Positions 10,116 to 24,136 of a DNA stretch of 64,000 nt are shown here, in pieces. How positions within the stretch are numbered: the first letter of the stretch is position 1; each line of letters opens with the position of its first letter. The position numbers and the translations under genes are program-made. Source of the stretch: Apostichopus japonicus (lineage: Eukaryota; Echinodermata; Holothuroidea; Aspidochirotida; Stichopodidae); the NCBI RefSeq assembly GCF_037975245.1, contig NC_092577.1:28698398-28762397 (forward strand). Direction: 5' to 3'. Under the pieces are notes generated by a model. It was not told the DNA's origin and did no database searches. It saw nothing but the letters and a program-made list of their open reading frames with translations.

Positions 10116-13100
10116 TAGAAATGTACACTAGGCTGTACATAGTAGAGTCTTAACAAGACTATGCGATACGGGATAAATTATCCCCTGGAGCCTGACAGTA
10201 GGACTAGACCCCTGACGGGTATAAGGATATAGTAGTATTAACTCAGCGCTGTTTAATTGCGCTAATTGATACTATTAAGGATATGTAAGCTCTACCAGTA
10301 ATGATATCGCCAATTAATTACTTCCAGTATGGATATATTTCTTCTATCTGTCAATTCCATCAGCAGAAGTCAGCTCAGGGCATCTTTTTTTGTCCCACGA
10401 CAACCGGGTCTTACAGTTTGCTTGGCTGAACAGCAGAGTTGGTTGTACAAAAAGCAAAAAGGTACACTGCAAACTAATTAACAAAGAATGATCAATTTGT
10501 ACCCTGCAGGAGAGGTGTGTAGGTTTGATGAGTAGAACACCAGCTTTGGGAGCCAGTAAAAAACTCCTATATTTGGGTGGAGTTCAAGACTACAAATATT
10601 GCTGGTTTTATTTCAGTATTTCCAAAGTGACGGAGGATGAAACCAATTCATCATTTGACCCACTCGCGGAGGGGGAGGAGGGATGGGGAGGTAGGGGGAT
10701 TTTAGTTACAATGCAATATGAAATTAATTTTAACCACTAGTCACCCATATTGTAACAGCTTATTTGAGTTGTCCGAACGGAACTTTTGTCTCTTCAGACT
10801 GCCCGACTTAAATAAATTTGTTACCCTTCCTAACTGAAGTTTGTTATACCTCATAATTCTGTGACTTTGGCGGTAGTTACAGATATAGTTAAAGATTATA
10901 TATTTACAAATTTAATGACAGATTATATTTACAGCTAACGTCTTCCTTTTGTCTTCTATATGACAAATTCAATGGAAAGGACTTAATATCCTCAACAAAT
11001 AATATTTTGTTTACCGCAGGTAACTTAGCGACAACAGCCCTGTCATAGATATTAAAAACAAAGCTACAGTAGCCTATATTACTCAATTCTTTTGTTTTTC
11101 CCATTTCATTCAGGGTTATTACACTGTACAGTACTTATCTATTTGGTTAATTTCCCACACTGCATTATATCTTTTGTCTTGTTGCGATATTTATCAAACA
11201 CCGCATTGCCAGCAGCGGTGAACAAACCTTGTGTTTGATTGTTCCAATGATAATATACGCCCTGGGTTTATAACTTACCTATCACTTCCTTTGCCATTGT
11301 GTCAGAACAAAAATTATTGTACTTGTTACCATGGCAATTTAAGAAATCAATAATTTGTTCCGGGTGCAAAATTGTGTCAAAAAAGTCTTTGAAAGCCAAA
11401 AGATTTCTATCACTTTTAAAGTCTGTATGGGAAACCTTATTGCAATTATAATAAGAGGATTATGTAAAAACTCAAAGTTGAGGGAAAAGTGATTCCAATA
11501 GCTTTATTTTGTGTTCTTTTTGTCAATTTTGGCTGCATATCCATGTTATGTACAGTGGTACATGTTGTATGAAAACAAAATTCCCACAAATAATACAATT
11601 TCTTTTTTTAGACTATATATTTAGCCAAATTTGATTTCAAAAAACCAAACACAAGGAGAAATCCTTAAATAGTCAATTCCCTAAATCTCACTTTGAAAAA
11701 TCAAGCCCGGTACTCCCTGTGAATTAAGAGGCCATTAATTCTTCTTTTTAAAAGCCTTTTTTACTAATGTAACTAGATTCATATCTCTATTCACACATGT
11801 ACAGTATCAACACTGTATTATTATCATTATAAATAATCTGTCCTGTTTCCGAGCCCAGAGCATTCCTTCGGGATGTACTTACATCTCAAGCATCATTCCG
11901 TTCAATTGAACTTTAATCAACTTCTTCTCCAGACCTACTTCTCTTAATGACCAGATTGTCTTCCCCAACATCTTTTCTATTTTGTTTTAATTCTTGTCTC
12001 CTTTTTCTTTCTTTTTTTATTCTATCTCCTTTTGTTTTTTTTAATTCTGTTCTTATTTTATCGGCCTTTTTAGTATATTGAACATCCTGTAATGACCAGA
12101 ACAGTTACTTAATATTTACACTATCGATGCAAAGTGTCAGCCCAGAGGGCAAATGACAAAATCCAAGGGCTGTCAATTTTAAAGCAGTTTGATAAAAAAA
12201 TAAATATTGAGCAACGTTTGATACTTCAACGACATGGCTTTGAATGGTTCAATTTTCTCACAAGATAATGTGACATACTGTACTGTATATACTGTACTGT
12301 ACAACAACAAAATCAAGATTTTCAAAGTTTCTGAAATGCAATGAATAAAAGACAAAAGCTTAAGATAAATTATTGTTCCTTGTAAGCTCCAACACTCCAA
12401 GTGGCCAAAGATCTCACACTTTGCACATATTTTCCCCAAGTTTCCAAATATGTGCATGCAAAAATCATAAGTGTATGCAAACTTGAAATACTGTCTGTAC
12501 TTTCAAGATATATTTTATATATATGAGGCTAGCAACTCAAATTTAAAGTTGACATGTTTCAATGTAGTAGGTATGTTTTATTGTACTGTACGCATTCAAG
12601 TACAGTACCTTTTTGTTAACTTACAGACCAGAACATATCATGGTTTGACTACGTCAGGCTAATGTGCGAATTTAAAATGTTCTTTATGCACTGGTTGCAA
12701 AACAAGTGTGTACTGTACATGGCACTTAATTATAATGTGCAGAGATCAGGAGGAACGTTGGTTGAGGAGCACATCAAATTTATTAATTATTAACTAATTT
12801 ACCTTCATATTGATTGCAAAGTCTGGGAGACAATAGGATCAAGAGTAACAGATGAACCAAGATGCACATGTGCCTACAGTAGCAACTGGTTTTAACCTCA
12901 AATAGCTTAGGTCATACTGAAAAACAATTACGCTTACATACAGAAGGGTACAACAGTACAGTCAATTAAAAGCAAAGTATATAATTACCATTCCAGGGTA
13001 TTAATAAACTGTTAAATGCGTCCTTCGGACGGCTCGCTCGGCCAAACGAAACATTGTTTGACCAAGAGAAAGGAAGAGATCTCAAGTGTTGAAGTCTGCA

Positions 13101-13449
13101 ACTGAAATTACATAATGCTGGTAGGCAATGCCATATACAGTACAGTATATATAGGACCATGTACACAATTTGATAAACAGCTCCCTGGTACAGCCTGTAT
13201 GAACTCTAAGGTCGATACTGCACACCTGCCCGCCTACAAATCAGATTAAATTTTGGACTGGTTCTAGTTCATAAACACTAATGCTTTTGTTTTTTATTTT
13301 ATATCCGGGAACATCGACTTTCATAATTGTTTCGCTTGGTGACTTCTGCTGGATCAAGAGACACAATATATACATAATTTCCTTCTATTGATATTTACAA
13401 AAACATTTTTTTTTTTTGGCAGTTGATTCTCATTTCTTTCGACACTATG
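10116..13449. other. No gene seen
   Basis: AT-rich, with recurrent TACTGTAC palindromes (for example 12275-12303 and 13137-13148). Nothing coding recognised. Confidence 0.6.
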
Positions 13450-13648
13450 CAACAAACATTTAAATATCATTGCTCCTTTAACCATGACACCAACAAACAT
13501 TTAAATATCATTGCTCCTTTAACCATGACACCAACAAACATTTAAATATCATTGCTCCTTTAACCATGACACCAACAAACATTTAAATATCATTGCTCCT
13601 TTAATCATGACACCAACAAACATTTAAATATCATTGCTCCTTTAACCA
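13450..13648. repeat. Five tandem copies of a 41-bp unit
   Basis: The unit is CAACAAACATTTAAATATCA then TTGCTCCTTTAACCATGACAC. Copies are almost identical (one C to T change), which points to recent expansion. Confidence 0.96.
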
Positions 13649-14039
13649 CTAAGTGTCATTGCTACAATTACCTCTAAATGCATCTGTTGCCAAAAATGTT
13701 GAGCTAATTATACTTTTATACAGCCAACTATACAGTGGTTGTTTAATCACACACGCATGCACAAAATTAGTTCGGTTCAATTTCAACCAAGCTATTACCT
13801 GCCGAGTGGGAGCTCTATCAAGTCTAACAACTGTTAAAACCAGAATGCAAAATGCATTGAGGTTTCGATGACTTTAATGCATTAGACTTCTGCTTGTTAG
13901 TATAACCAGAACTAGCTGTTACAATAACACTATGACATGCTAACACAGGTCATTCTACTGTACGTGGTTATACACACCTCCATCAAAAGCAATAGGGTTC
14001 TTGTACTCAATGTTATGAATCCATACACCAAGTATTACA

Positions 14040-16190
14040 AAACCAAACCAAATCTCTTAATAACTTCGCACATTAGGGTTGCAGAGGAGTCCACTTATGG
14101 ACAAGTTAGATTGGAATATGCCCACGAAACTTCAAATAATCAACTTGAAAGAAGCTAATACAGGTCACTGGAGGTCAACCTGAGGTCAAAGGTTACCCAA
14201 ATGCAGTTCGACCATTGTATTACAATAGCGTAACTCTCAACCCTGTCTGTGGTAGTTTCACAAGTTATCGGGGAAAAACACACATTTTGACCCATAAATG
14301 ACCTTTGGTGACCTTGGATCACATCACGGTTATTTTTGAATATGTGTCCCTACTTCATTCACAACTTGTCCTAATATACCAGCCATGTCAGACTTCGTGA
14401 CTAGAAGTTGTTGCAAAAATTAGCATAAGTTGGGAGTTTTTGGCACATAATCAACCTTGAATGACCTTGGATGACCTAATGGTTTTTATCAAAAATGTTC
14501 CTCTTGATGATGTGCACTCTGTCCTAAAATCCCAACCTTGATGGACATTTGGTTCTCACGTTATAGCAAAAATACTAGTTTTTGACCCCTAATTGACCTT
14601 TGTTGACCTTGGACCATATTACCGTTATGTTTTGAAATGATCCCTTACCCCATTCACAACTAGTCCCAAAATATCAACCATGTCGGACCCGTCAATGGTA
14701 GTTTCACAAGTTATTGAAAAAAAAAACACATTTTGACCCATAAATGACCTTTGGTGACCTTGGATCACATCACGGTTATCTTTGGAAATGTGTCCCTACT
14801 CCATTCACAACTTGTCCTAATATACCAGCCATGTCAGACTACGTGACTAGAAGTTGTTGCAAAAATTAGCATAAGTTGGGAGTTTTTGGCACATAATCAA
14901 CCTTGAATGACCTTGGATGACCTAATGGTTTTTATCAAAAATGTTCCCCTTGATGATGTGCACTCTGTCTTAAAATCCCAACCTTGAGGGACATTTGGTT
15001 CTCACGTTATTGCAAAAATACTAGTTTTTGACCCCTAATTGACCTTTGTTGACCTTGGATCATATTAACGTTATGTTTTGAAATGATCCCTTACCCCATT
15101 CACAGCTAGTCCCAAAATATCAACCATGTCGGACCCTGTCAGTGGTAGTTTCAAAAGTTATTGAGAAAAAAAAACACATTTTGATCCATAAATGACCTTT
15201 GGTGACCTTGGATCACATCACGGTTATTTTTGAAAATGTGTCCCTACTCCATTCACAACTTGTCCTAATATACCAGCCATGTCAGACTTCGTGACTAGAA
15301 GTTGTTGCAAAAATTAGCATAAGTTGGGAGTTTTTGGCACATAATCAACCTTGAATGACCTTGAATGACCTGATGGTTTTTATCAAATATGTTCCTCTTG
15401 ATGAGGTGCACTCTGTCCTAAAATTTGTTTGGCCTACAATGTACACACATAATGTTATTGCTAGAAATGTATCAAAACCAACCTTTGGCCCCTCATAACT
15501 TGAGAACTGGGTGTCCGATTGAAGCGGGAGTTGGTTTCCTATATTCAGCACAATAAGCTCTATCATATGTCAACAATTTTTAAACTTATCTTTGTTCTGT
15601 TTTGTTTTGCCCCGTATCTCCTAAAATGAGCATATCTTTTAAGATTTGACCTTTGACCTTTTGACCTCGCAGTCAGATGTAGTTTGACACGCTGATTCCA
15701 AAAAGCAACATGACAAGTCTGTGCGACCATCCTAACTGTACTTATTAAAAAACAAAAACATTGACCTCTGATAACTTCGCACACGAAGGTCGCACAGGGG
15801 TCAACTATGGACCATTTTGATCGGAAGGTACCTTTGAGATCCGATTATGGCCACGAAAATTCAAATAACCCAAAAAATTGATAAAGGTCACCGGAGGTCA
15901 ACCTGAGGTCAAAGGTCACCTAGATGCGGGTCGACTCCCTGATTACAATAGCGTAACTCCCAACCTTCACGGACATTTGGTTCTCAAGTTATTGCAAAAA
16001 TACTAGTTTTTGACCCCTAATTGACCTTTGTTGACCTTGGATCACATGACCGTTATGTTTTGAAATGATCCCTTACCCCATTCACAACTGGTCCCAAAAT
16101 ATCAACCATGTCGGATCCTGTCAATGGGAGTTATTGCTTGTTTTAATATTTTGGTTTTTGGCCTCTAACTGACCTTTGGTGACCTTCACA
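14040..16190. repeat. Long-period tandem repeat (about 447 bp) rich in TGACCT/AGGTCA direct repeats
   Basis: The marker CACATTTTGACCCATAAATG starts near 14281, 14727 and 15175 (periods about 446-448). The flanks at 14040-14220 and 15770-15970 are also related to each other (AACTTCGCACA, GTCACCGGAGGTCAACCTGA). Nearly every unit contains TGACCT-N4-TGACCT pairs, for example 14299-14314. No open frame of note. Confidence 0.92.
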
Positions 16191-16299
16191 GGCAACACAA
16201 AAAATAGGGCACATCTACTCAATGTGGTACTCATATACACCAAATATTAGATTGGTCCAAGCTTCCCTACTTGAGATACCGTGTTTACAAGCCAGGCGT

Positions 16300-16382
16300 C
16301 ACACACACACACACACACATACATACATACATACATACATACATACATACATACATACATACATACACACATACACACACTC
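16300..16382. repeat. (AC)n-(ATAC)n-(AC)n compound microsatellite
   Basis: About 80 nt of CA and CATA steps. Confidence 0.97.
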
Positions 16383-17519
16383 TCCGCCTGCATGAATGCA
16401 TAGGTTACGATTTCATCGAAACCAAAAATGTAACCATGGTAACTTGTAATATGATAGCCGGAACTATAATCTACATTGATCATGCAATATACCCTAACTT
16501 GCCACAGTACTCAACCACTTGTTAATTGTAGTTTAAAGGAAATCCAACCCTTGTATCCTAAGTGTTTCATGCTATGTTGCACATATATATAAGCATGATA
16601 ATAGTTGGCACTTAAGTTACATTTAATTACTTCCAGAATACAGGTGTATGTAGAAAACAGCCAAGAAAAAGCTGGTAAGTAAATACTAACAACGATGTGA
16701 AAACAGAATGTGAAAACAGACATTAAACATGTATCCTAAAAATGTACACGACCTTCTGTACAGCATTTAACATACTGTACAGTGTCTGTTACGGAACATC
16801 TATGTTGTACCACCCCCTATTGGGCAACCCCTATTTCGTTTTGTTTCGTTTCGTTTATTCCAGTATAAATTGCATAAAATACAGTTTATAAATAGGAAAA
16901 TGGTGAGTATAATAAATAAAATGTTATGTGCATTCATAAAATGTATAAAAGTTAGGAATCAGTGACCCAATTAGGGAATAAAATTTGTGGAAACTATACA
17001 AGTTACATCAAATCAAGTCATTTAAAGTGTCATGTTGAATAAAAATAGATGCTCTGTATACAAACGAGTTTCTGAAAACTTGCACCCTACACATACTGTA
17101 CAAAAGAGCTACACAAAAGGACGAACCTGAAAGATAAAAACACATGCACATCAAGAACATGGAAAATTCAAGGATACTGTACTTATATGTGCCAACTAGA
17201 CTGATTATTTACTTCCCTCTGGTCTCAAAAAATCATCGGGGATTGAAACATACCAGGGGCGATTCAAAAAAGATTTAACATACTGCTCATGGTCTAAAAA
17301 TGACAACGTAAGAGTGGTTGAATATATTTCATATGTTACTTGAGTCAGTCACTCATTTGGGACATTTTCTTTTCTATATATGTCATGCTTAAGCAATCCA
17401 TCTAAAAGTATGAATAGTATGAAGCTCAAGATCGTCAGATTTAACTCAGTCCATACTGTCAGTACAAGTTTGGCGTAAGTGAAAACGGAGTCGTAAAAAC
17501 ATGCGTTTTCCTTCGGAAT

Positions 17520-17668
17520 GGTAAATTTGGAAGGAAGAGAGAGAGCAGGGTGACCTGTGGGAGAGGTCACCAGGGGCGCAGTGCTAAAATTATACCAGTG
17601 GCGTCTAGGCAGACTAGGAAATGTGCGTTAGTGTAATAGGAAACAGGTAAGAGAGGAGTGAAGTAAAT
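17520..17668 (-). mobile_element. Diverged solo right end of a DIRS-like element
   Basis: GGTGACCTGTGG...AGTGCTAAAATTATACCAG...AAACAGGTAAGAGAGGAGTG then AAGTAAAT. The order of blocks is kept; bases are substituted. Confidence 0.65.
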
Positions 17669-18099
17669 CGTCAGATTTAACTCAGTCGATACTGTCAGTA
17701 CTTGTGCATTGAAGCATAATATATGGGGACAGTATAGAGTGGTATTAGCATTAGAAAACTGGCTGCAGGGATTCACCAGTTACTTCAGTTCAATAGTGGA
17801 TGTAATATTTCAAAAGCTGAATAGCAAATTTGGAAAAAAAACATTTGTTCCAGTTTGTGCACCTATGACGTACAGAACACTCCTTTGCTTCAAGATCACT
17901 ATTTGTCTTTAAAACTTAATTAATGTGAACATCTCAAAAACTGAATGTAAGAATTGCATTCTTAAAACTTGCTGATTTTAGGATTTTCTAGCACTTGACG
18001 ATACTTACAGTACCAGTCTCCAATCTTTGCAAGTGTGTACACTGCCATCTATCTAGACTACTAATCGCACAATTGGGAAATGCTTTAATAGCACTGTAC

Positions 18100-18436
18100 C
18101 ATCATCCCACATCCAGGGACACCATCCCCTGTACTCCCATCCTACATCGGGGGACACCATCCCCTGTACCCCCATCCCACATCCGGGGACACTATCCCCT
18201 GTACCCCCATCCCACATCTGGGGACACATCCCCTGTACCCTCATCCCACATCTGGGGACACCATCTCCTGTACCCCCATCCCACATCTGGGGACACCATC
18301 TCCTATACCCTCATCCCACATCTGGGGACACCATCCCCTGTATCCCATCCCACATCCAGGGATACCATCCCCTGTACCCCCATCCCACATCCAGGGACAC
18401 CATCCCCTGTACCCCCATCCCACATCAGGGAACACC
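18100..18436. repeat. GC-richer minisatellite, 35-36 bp unit, about nine copies
   Basis: The unit is CCCATCCCACATCTGGGGAC with ACCATCCCCTGTACC. It is open in several frames on both strands, which creates long spurious reading frames. Confidence 0.96.
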
Positions 18437-18449
18437 ATCCACGTTCTCC

Positions 18450-21334
18450 TTCCAAATGTACTGTACCTAACGTTCAGAAGTTGACTACCCTGACCCTAGG
18501 AATAAATTTAAAGTACATTCAGTATCTGGAGATTATTCTTGTCTGATGCCCCCGAACAATACAACTTTCCAGTACTACTGTAAACTCCAGCTTAAGCATA
18601 ACTTAGTATCTTTAGGTTTGAAGTTATAAATTTTGAAAAAGAATACATTTATATATTCATACAGCTCTAGTTTGATACAACCTTCCCTGTCCATGATTGA
18701 TCATTCTATCACCATCCCAAGTCCCAAGAGGTTCATGCTGGCAGCAGGTTATAATTGTTCTCCTGCTCTGAAGGAGTGCTAACAAATTACCATACGGGTA
18801 ACGGAATATATATCAAGAATTTACTAACATGTTCACAACAACAGCTCAATTAATAGGACAGTATATATATGTTATATATGGCAGACAAGTTCACTACTGT
18901 ACAATAATTTGAATATTTTATTCAGGCTGGACGACAAAACAAATCTACTGTTCACTAACTGCAAGCTTTTTTTAATTATTATTAAAATGTAATCTCAAAT
19001 TATAATGTCTCACTTTAAAACTGATCTAGAAAGAGAACAGAAGTGATGCGCTTATACTGCTTTATACCCAAATATCATTATTAATCTTAGAGATCCAGTT
19101 AAATTATGGTTCAAGAAAGATTTCGTCAGTGTTTGTAACTATTTAAATATTTCATTCAATATTAAAATATGTATTCTCTTCTACTGTGCACCAAACTGAC
19201 CCAAATAACCATAGCCGCTTCCTACACTGGTACAGCTGCAATTCTGTTACCGTACAAAACCTTGCAGTGACAAAGTTTAATAAAAGGCATAAAATTATTT
19301 TTATGAAATATATATATTCCTGTGTGTAACAGAATACTAATTAAAGGAACTTCCCTCAGCACAATCACCTTAAAACATAATTTTAACACTTTCCACGGGA
19401 AAATGACACCTGTTGCACATCCAGAGTTCACCAATCAAGCAACACTGTACAGAAGTTATATGCAAATTAATAGACCTTGCAAAGTCTGGGAAGATTAGTT
19501 CGCTATGGGAGTTAGCACGCAGATACCTTCGTTACCTTGTTCAAGTGTGTGATCAGGATCTTGTTATACCCTCAGGGAGGTCATAAAGCTGACCCCAGAT
19601 ACTTTACACATTTGAGAACGGGATCTAAGTTGGATGAAAGAGCAAATATTAGGAAAGTCTGAAATGGTCTCGCACTCTCGCTGCTTGTTACAAAATCACT
19701 TGGCTCAACTGTGTTTTTCAGGACGTGTGGGCCGGTCTTTATAGACTTTCATCAGTCTGCATTTATGTGGAAATGACAATAACAGGGCATGTAACCATTT
19801 TTTTTCGGATCACCAAATATGTTGTCCCGGCAACCAAAAGTGAAAGCCCTGGGTCTCCCAGGGACAACCAGACAACATCCTTACAAAGTTGCCTGGGGTC
19901 TAAAATCAAACATCCTCAAAATACTATTATTAAAGATCATAATCAGAACTTTATACATGTTTAAAATTAAATTGCAAATAGTATTACTGTACATATGCTG
20001 CCAAGCAACCAACTACTTTAAGTACCATTTCTTGGGTACAACTAATTCTGTATTGTACACATTCATACAGTAATATTTACTATTTTCACACTAAGCTATC
20101 ATGCATCAAGTGGTTATACTAGTATATCTATAGTGCTCAGCTGCCCAACTGAAATGCAATTTGGCTCTTTACTTGCACTAAATGTGCCCTGGTTCTTTGC
20201 TCACACTGCATGTGTATCAGTTGATATACTACAGTATATATCAGTTGGTATACATGTACATGTCTTTCAAATAAACTTATAATGAACAATTTTACCCCCC
20301 AAAAAACTCTCAATCATATCAATTTGACAGATCTGGTGTAGTAAACACAAAAGGCCATCTCTACCTAACATTACATCCATATCTATGCCACGATGAAAAT
20401 TACCAACAGAGTTTAATTTGTTTCAATTCAGGCTTCTCAATACCATAGTTTGGTTGAAGATCAATAATACAGCCTCAAGACATCCAATCTCAGACTTGGT
20501 TTTTGAAGCAAACAGTGCCTGAGATGGTATTGCTGAACAGTAAACTTAAGCATGTCTTTGTAACAATAGCTTTACGAATTACCATGGCAACAGTCTCTTC
20601 AAACAGGTAAACTAACGATTTTGCGAAAGGCATGAATTGAAATTCCACGCACATCTCGTGTATACTGTAAATGTATGTATGTATGGGTGTGTGTGGGTGC
20701 ATATGTGCATGTGTTGGTATGTGTGAAAGTATGTGCGTATGAGTGTATGCGCATATGCGTGCGTTCGTGTAAGCATGTCTAAGGTTTGGGGTATGTACCA
20801 ATGGCCCAAAATATTGCAGAAATGAAATAAAATAATATAAAAGAAATTCATCATTTCAGCTAGAACAACATGGTCAGTTCATATCTAGAGCACTGATGGA
20901 GAAAGACCTACAGCTGCAGTTAGGCCTACTATGTACAGAGTAGCAAATTTGCTTTCCGCACTAAATACACAAAGTTAGTTCTGTCAATAGTTTGTGATTT
21001 AATTAATATACCACACTTGTGAATGTATGTAAATTTACATACTGTATGTACATGTATGTATGTGTGTGTTTGTGCGTGCATGCTTGCTTGCAATACAGTA
21101 CAATGTATAATTATTCAACATGATAGGATTCAATTAAGATTATATTTCCACTACTACAGTAATATATTCATGAATCAATTCTTCTGAAAAGTTCATGTGC
21201 GCTAACTTCGGAGGAGAATGGGCACAATCACATCTGAGTTGGCCTTCAGTTTTGATCAATAATAAATTTATATACTTCATTCTATTTTATAAGGTCCCCC
21301 CTCCCTGACCATGAACAGTACATGTCATCAAAGG
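18450..21334. other. No gene seen
   Basis: AT-rich intergenic or intronic sequence with scattered microsatellites. Confidence 0.55.
20672..20780. repeat. GT/GTAT-rich microsatellite stretch
   Basis: Imperfect TGTATG, GTGTGG and GCATATG steps; no gene. Confidence 0.85.
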
Positions 21335-21585
21335 ACACCGAAAGGTGTCTGGATGGAAAATCAGATGAGTCGATTCCAACGGATTTGCAGTCCGCTAAGA
21401 AAATTCCTCTCAGACACTTTGGGAGACATAGAATGAGGAGGGCTATACTGACCGGTAGCAACCAGCAGTGACGGCCACTGATGGTATACAGTGTGGAAAT
21501 GGTTACCAATTCCCTCTAGACACGTCGGTAGAGCAAGAACGCTAATGTTGTGAGCAGACAGGTAAGCTAGGAAGCAAAATGTATC
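21335..21585 (-). mobile_element. Diverged solo right end of a DIRS-like element
   Basis: Contains CATAGAATGAGGAGGGC, TACAGTGTGGAAATGGTTACC, CTCTAGACACGTCGGTAGA and GAGCAGACAGGTAAGCTAGG. Confidence 0.65.
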
Positions 21586-21754
21586 TCCTTTTGGACTGAA
21601 TTTCAGATAAAAAAAGAAAAGTTGATAATTTTAATGAAATCTGCAGCCAGGAATTATACTCTATAACTGTCTCTCGGTGAGTTAAAGGGAAAGTGACCGA
21701 AGCCTCATTCCACGATAGAGCAATTCATTGAAATAGCTGCTTTGCTTGTCAATT

Positions 21755-21870
21755 CAATACAGTACTGTACAGTACCCAGTTAAGTGGATACAGCACAGCA
21801 CAGTACAGTATAGTACTGTATTGTACTATAGGTACTGTACTGTACAGTACCCAGTGCAGTACAGTACAGT
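21755..21870. repeat. TACTGTACAGTAC-type palindromic repeat cluster
   Basis: Dense overlapping copies of ACTGTACAGT, each able to pair with itself. It was interrupted by the hAT element and resumes at 22437-22467. Confidence 0.85.
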
Positions 21871-21878
21871 ACATACAG

Positions 21879-22429
21879 TAAGGTGACCAGACGTCCCCGA
21901 TTTTCGGGGACAGTCCCCGATTACAGTGTGCTGTCCCCAATGAACAAGTGTCCCCGAAAATGTCCCCGATTCGTCAAGATGTTCAGGAATTTCGAAAATA
22001 TCTTACATTATTAGTAAAATAATTGTAATTTAAACAAAATTAAGTCAAGTGAGCAGTCGCAGAACGGAACAGGTGGGCCAGTGTAAAGTGGAAACACTGT
22101 TAAAAATATGCTAGATCGATCTAGCACTCGTTCGACCGTATAATTGGCAACTACGGTGACACAACGACACCTATAGTGTGAGCATGAGCAACTCACAAGC
22201 TCTCAAAGAACCACGTAAAGTAAGTAAATTTCATCTAAAAAAAGCTACATTTTTGAAAATAAAATTGATTTAAATAGTGCCTCTAAGTATCACCATTTTA
22301 CATCTAAGCACCTTAGGCACTTGAAAATTTACCAAAGGGGAGGGGGACACCCCCTCCCCTTAGACCCTCCCCCATATTGGTCACGCAATAAATATCCCCG
22401 ATTCAGGTCAAGAAAATATGGTCACCTTA
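21879..22429. mobile_element. Non-autonomous hAT-type DNA transposon with 8-bp target duplication
   Basis: Terminal inverted repeats are TAAGGTGACCA (left) and TGGTCACCTTA (right). Both are flanked by the direct repeat ACATACAG (21871-21878 and 22430-22437), the 8-bp target size of hAT elements. The 551-bp interior has several GTCCCCGA repeats near the left end and no transposase frame. Confidence 0.9.
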
Positions 22430-23267
22430 ACATACAGCACAGTACAATACAATACAGTACAGTACATATATGCAACATTTGCAAATTACTATGCATAGCT
22501 GTTCTTTGGCTAACAGAGATTAATTTTAAGCATTAATTTCATGGCCATTTTATGATCTACTACATAGCAGTTTGAGGCCATACATTTATAGTCTCTTCAA
22601 ATAAACAATACCTGTAGTGAAAATTTGTGATATAACAAGTTCTTTTTGGAGGTCAATTTAAGGCTTTTCATTAGTCTAGAAAGCTGAACCCTATTCAGGA
22701 TCAATTGCTTTGTAAGTCCTGCAAAAATTAGGTCCATATGAATTCAATGTTCATGAATGACTGTATGCCTACAGTAATCTGCAATTTTCACGCTTAATTT
22801 CTCAGAGGACAACCTGTGCAATGTCAATCTACAGTATATCTACCAAAATACAATCACAGAAAAAGAATTTAGAGAATCTTGATTTAGACCAATTGTGAAA
22901 GCCTAAGGCATAGAAGGTGCCTTGGGTACAGGTACTTCACCTTGAAAAATATTGACGACAATTGGTACACCAAATAAACAAATAAATGAATTAATCTTAC
23001 GTATATTACGGGGGGAATTTTATCCTCTGAGGAAGAGTTTGCTCTATGAGGTTCTATTTTTGGACCATTGATTGTAGAAATTTTGACAGTTAATTCAGCC
23101 TATATAATTTGTCAGAGCTTGTAAAAGCAGCTTTCTGAGTTTTGTCAAACAATCTTAACAAACTTACAAAATGTTAATCAAAAGCAGGTGCTTTCAGTTC
23201 CATTTCCAACATTTTTTACTAAAGGTTGGATTTTTCTGAGCTAAACTGTTTACCCTGCTAGAGTGAT

Positions 23268-23450
23268 CCTGACACTTTAGGTGGTAGAATGAAAAGGAGG
23301 GCGCTTGACCAGAATGGGCATTCACCAGGCGAGTACTGTGCTAACAGGTTAACCAAAGTGCTCTATTGACAGGGTACTGTAGAACGAGAGCGTAGTACAT
23401 GACTTTGTGAGGAGAGAAGGAAGTTAGGAGAGAACTCAGAGAAGTAACTT
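23268..23450 (-). mobile_element. Strongly diverged DIRS-like end
   Basis: GACACTTTAGGTGGTAGAATG, GGTTAACCAAAGTGCTCTAT and TTGTGAGGAGAGAAGGAAG keep the block order of the right terminus. Confidence 0.5.
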
Positions 23451-24136
23451 TACTATTGACTAAACTTTGAACTATTAAATCATTTCAGCATGCCTACCAT
23501 CCCTCCCCCTTCCACCCCTCCCCCTCCCTCACCTCACTACACAAACTTGATCTTTATTTCATTCTTAATATTTCATCATCTCCTCCTCTTTGTACCTTTC
23601 ATGACAGAGATCTTAGAACAATCTCACCCATTTGGGAATATCCTGTAAGATAGTTTAAAATTTGTATATAGTGGGAGCTGTCATTTTATTAATTTCTGTA
23701 TCGTCATAGTGCCTAGCTCTAGGATCTGAAACCTTGTAGTTTCCTCTTTGTTTTTCTTTTCATATTTTTGAATGATTTTGAATTTTACTGAAAAAAATAT
23801 GAAACAGAAAATTTGAGGTATTCCTCTAAAACAAAAAATATAACATTTGGTCCTGATGAACACTTAAGTTTTTTCATGCCAGTTTCATTTTCCAGAGAAT
23901 GGCCCTCTTCATCAAGTCTTCAGCATTGCGTTGAAGTAACATTAAGTCCGTGGTACCTCCCAAATTAAATAAGACATCATTTTTTCTTACAGTCCCTACA
24001 GAAGCCGTTGGGGGAACTGTTCAGGGCCTCGTGACTCCATGCATCCTTTAAAACTTTTGAAAATTATGTAAGAAATATTTTCAAGAGCTGACTTTACAAT
24101 GACCTGTAATTAGTGTTCACATTGTAGGCCTACACA

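Noticed and set aside
13450-13648. CRISPR-like array
   Set aside because: Units are contiguous without unique spacers, and this is a eukaryotic genome.
17995-18546. 183-codon open frame
   Set aside because: It is created by the 35-36 bp minisatellite, whose unit is open in several frames on both strands.
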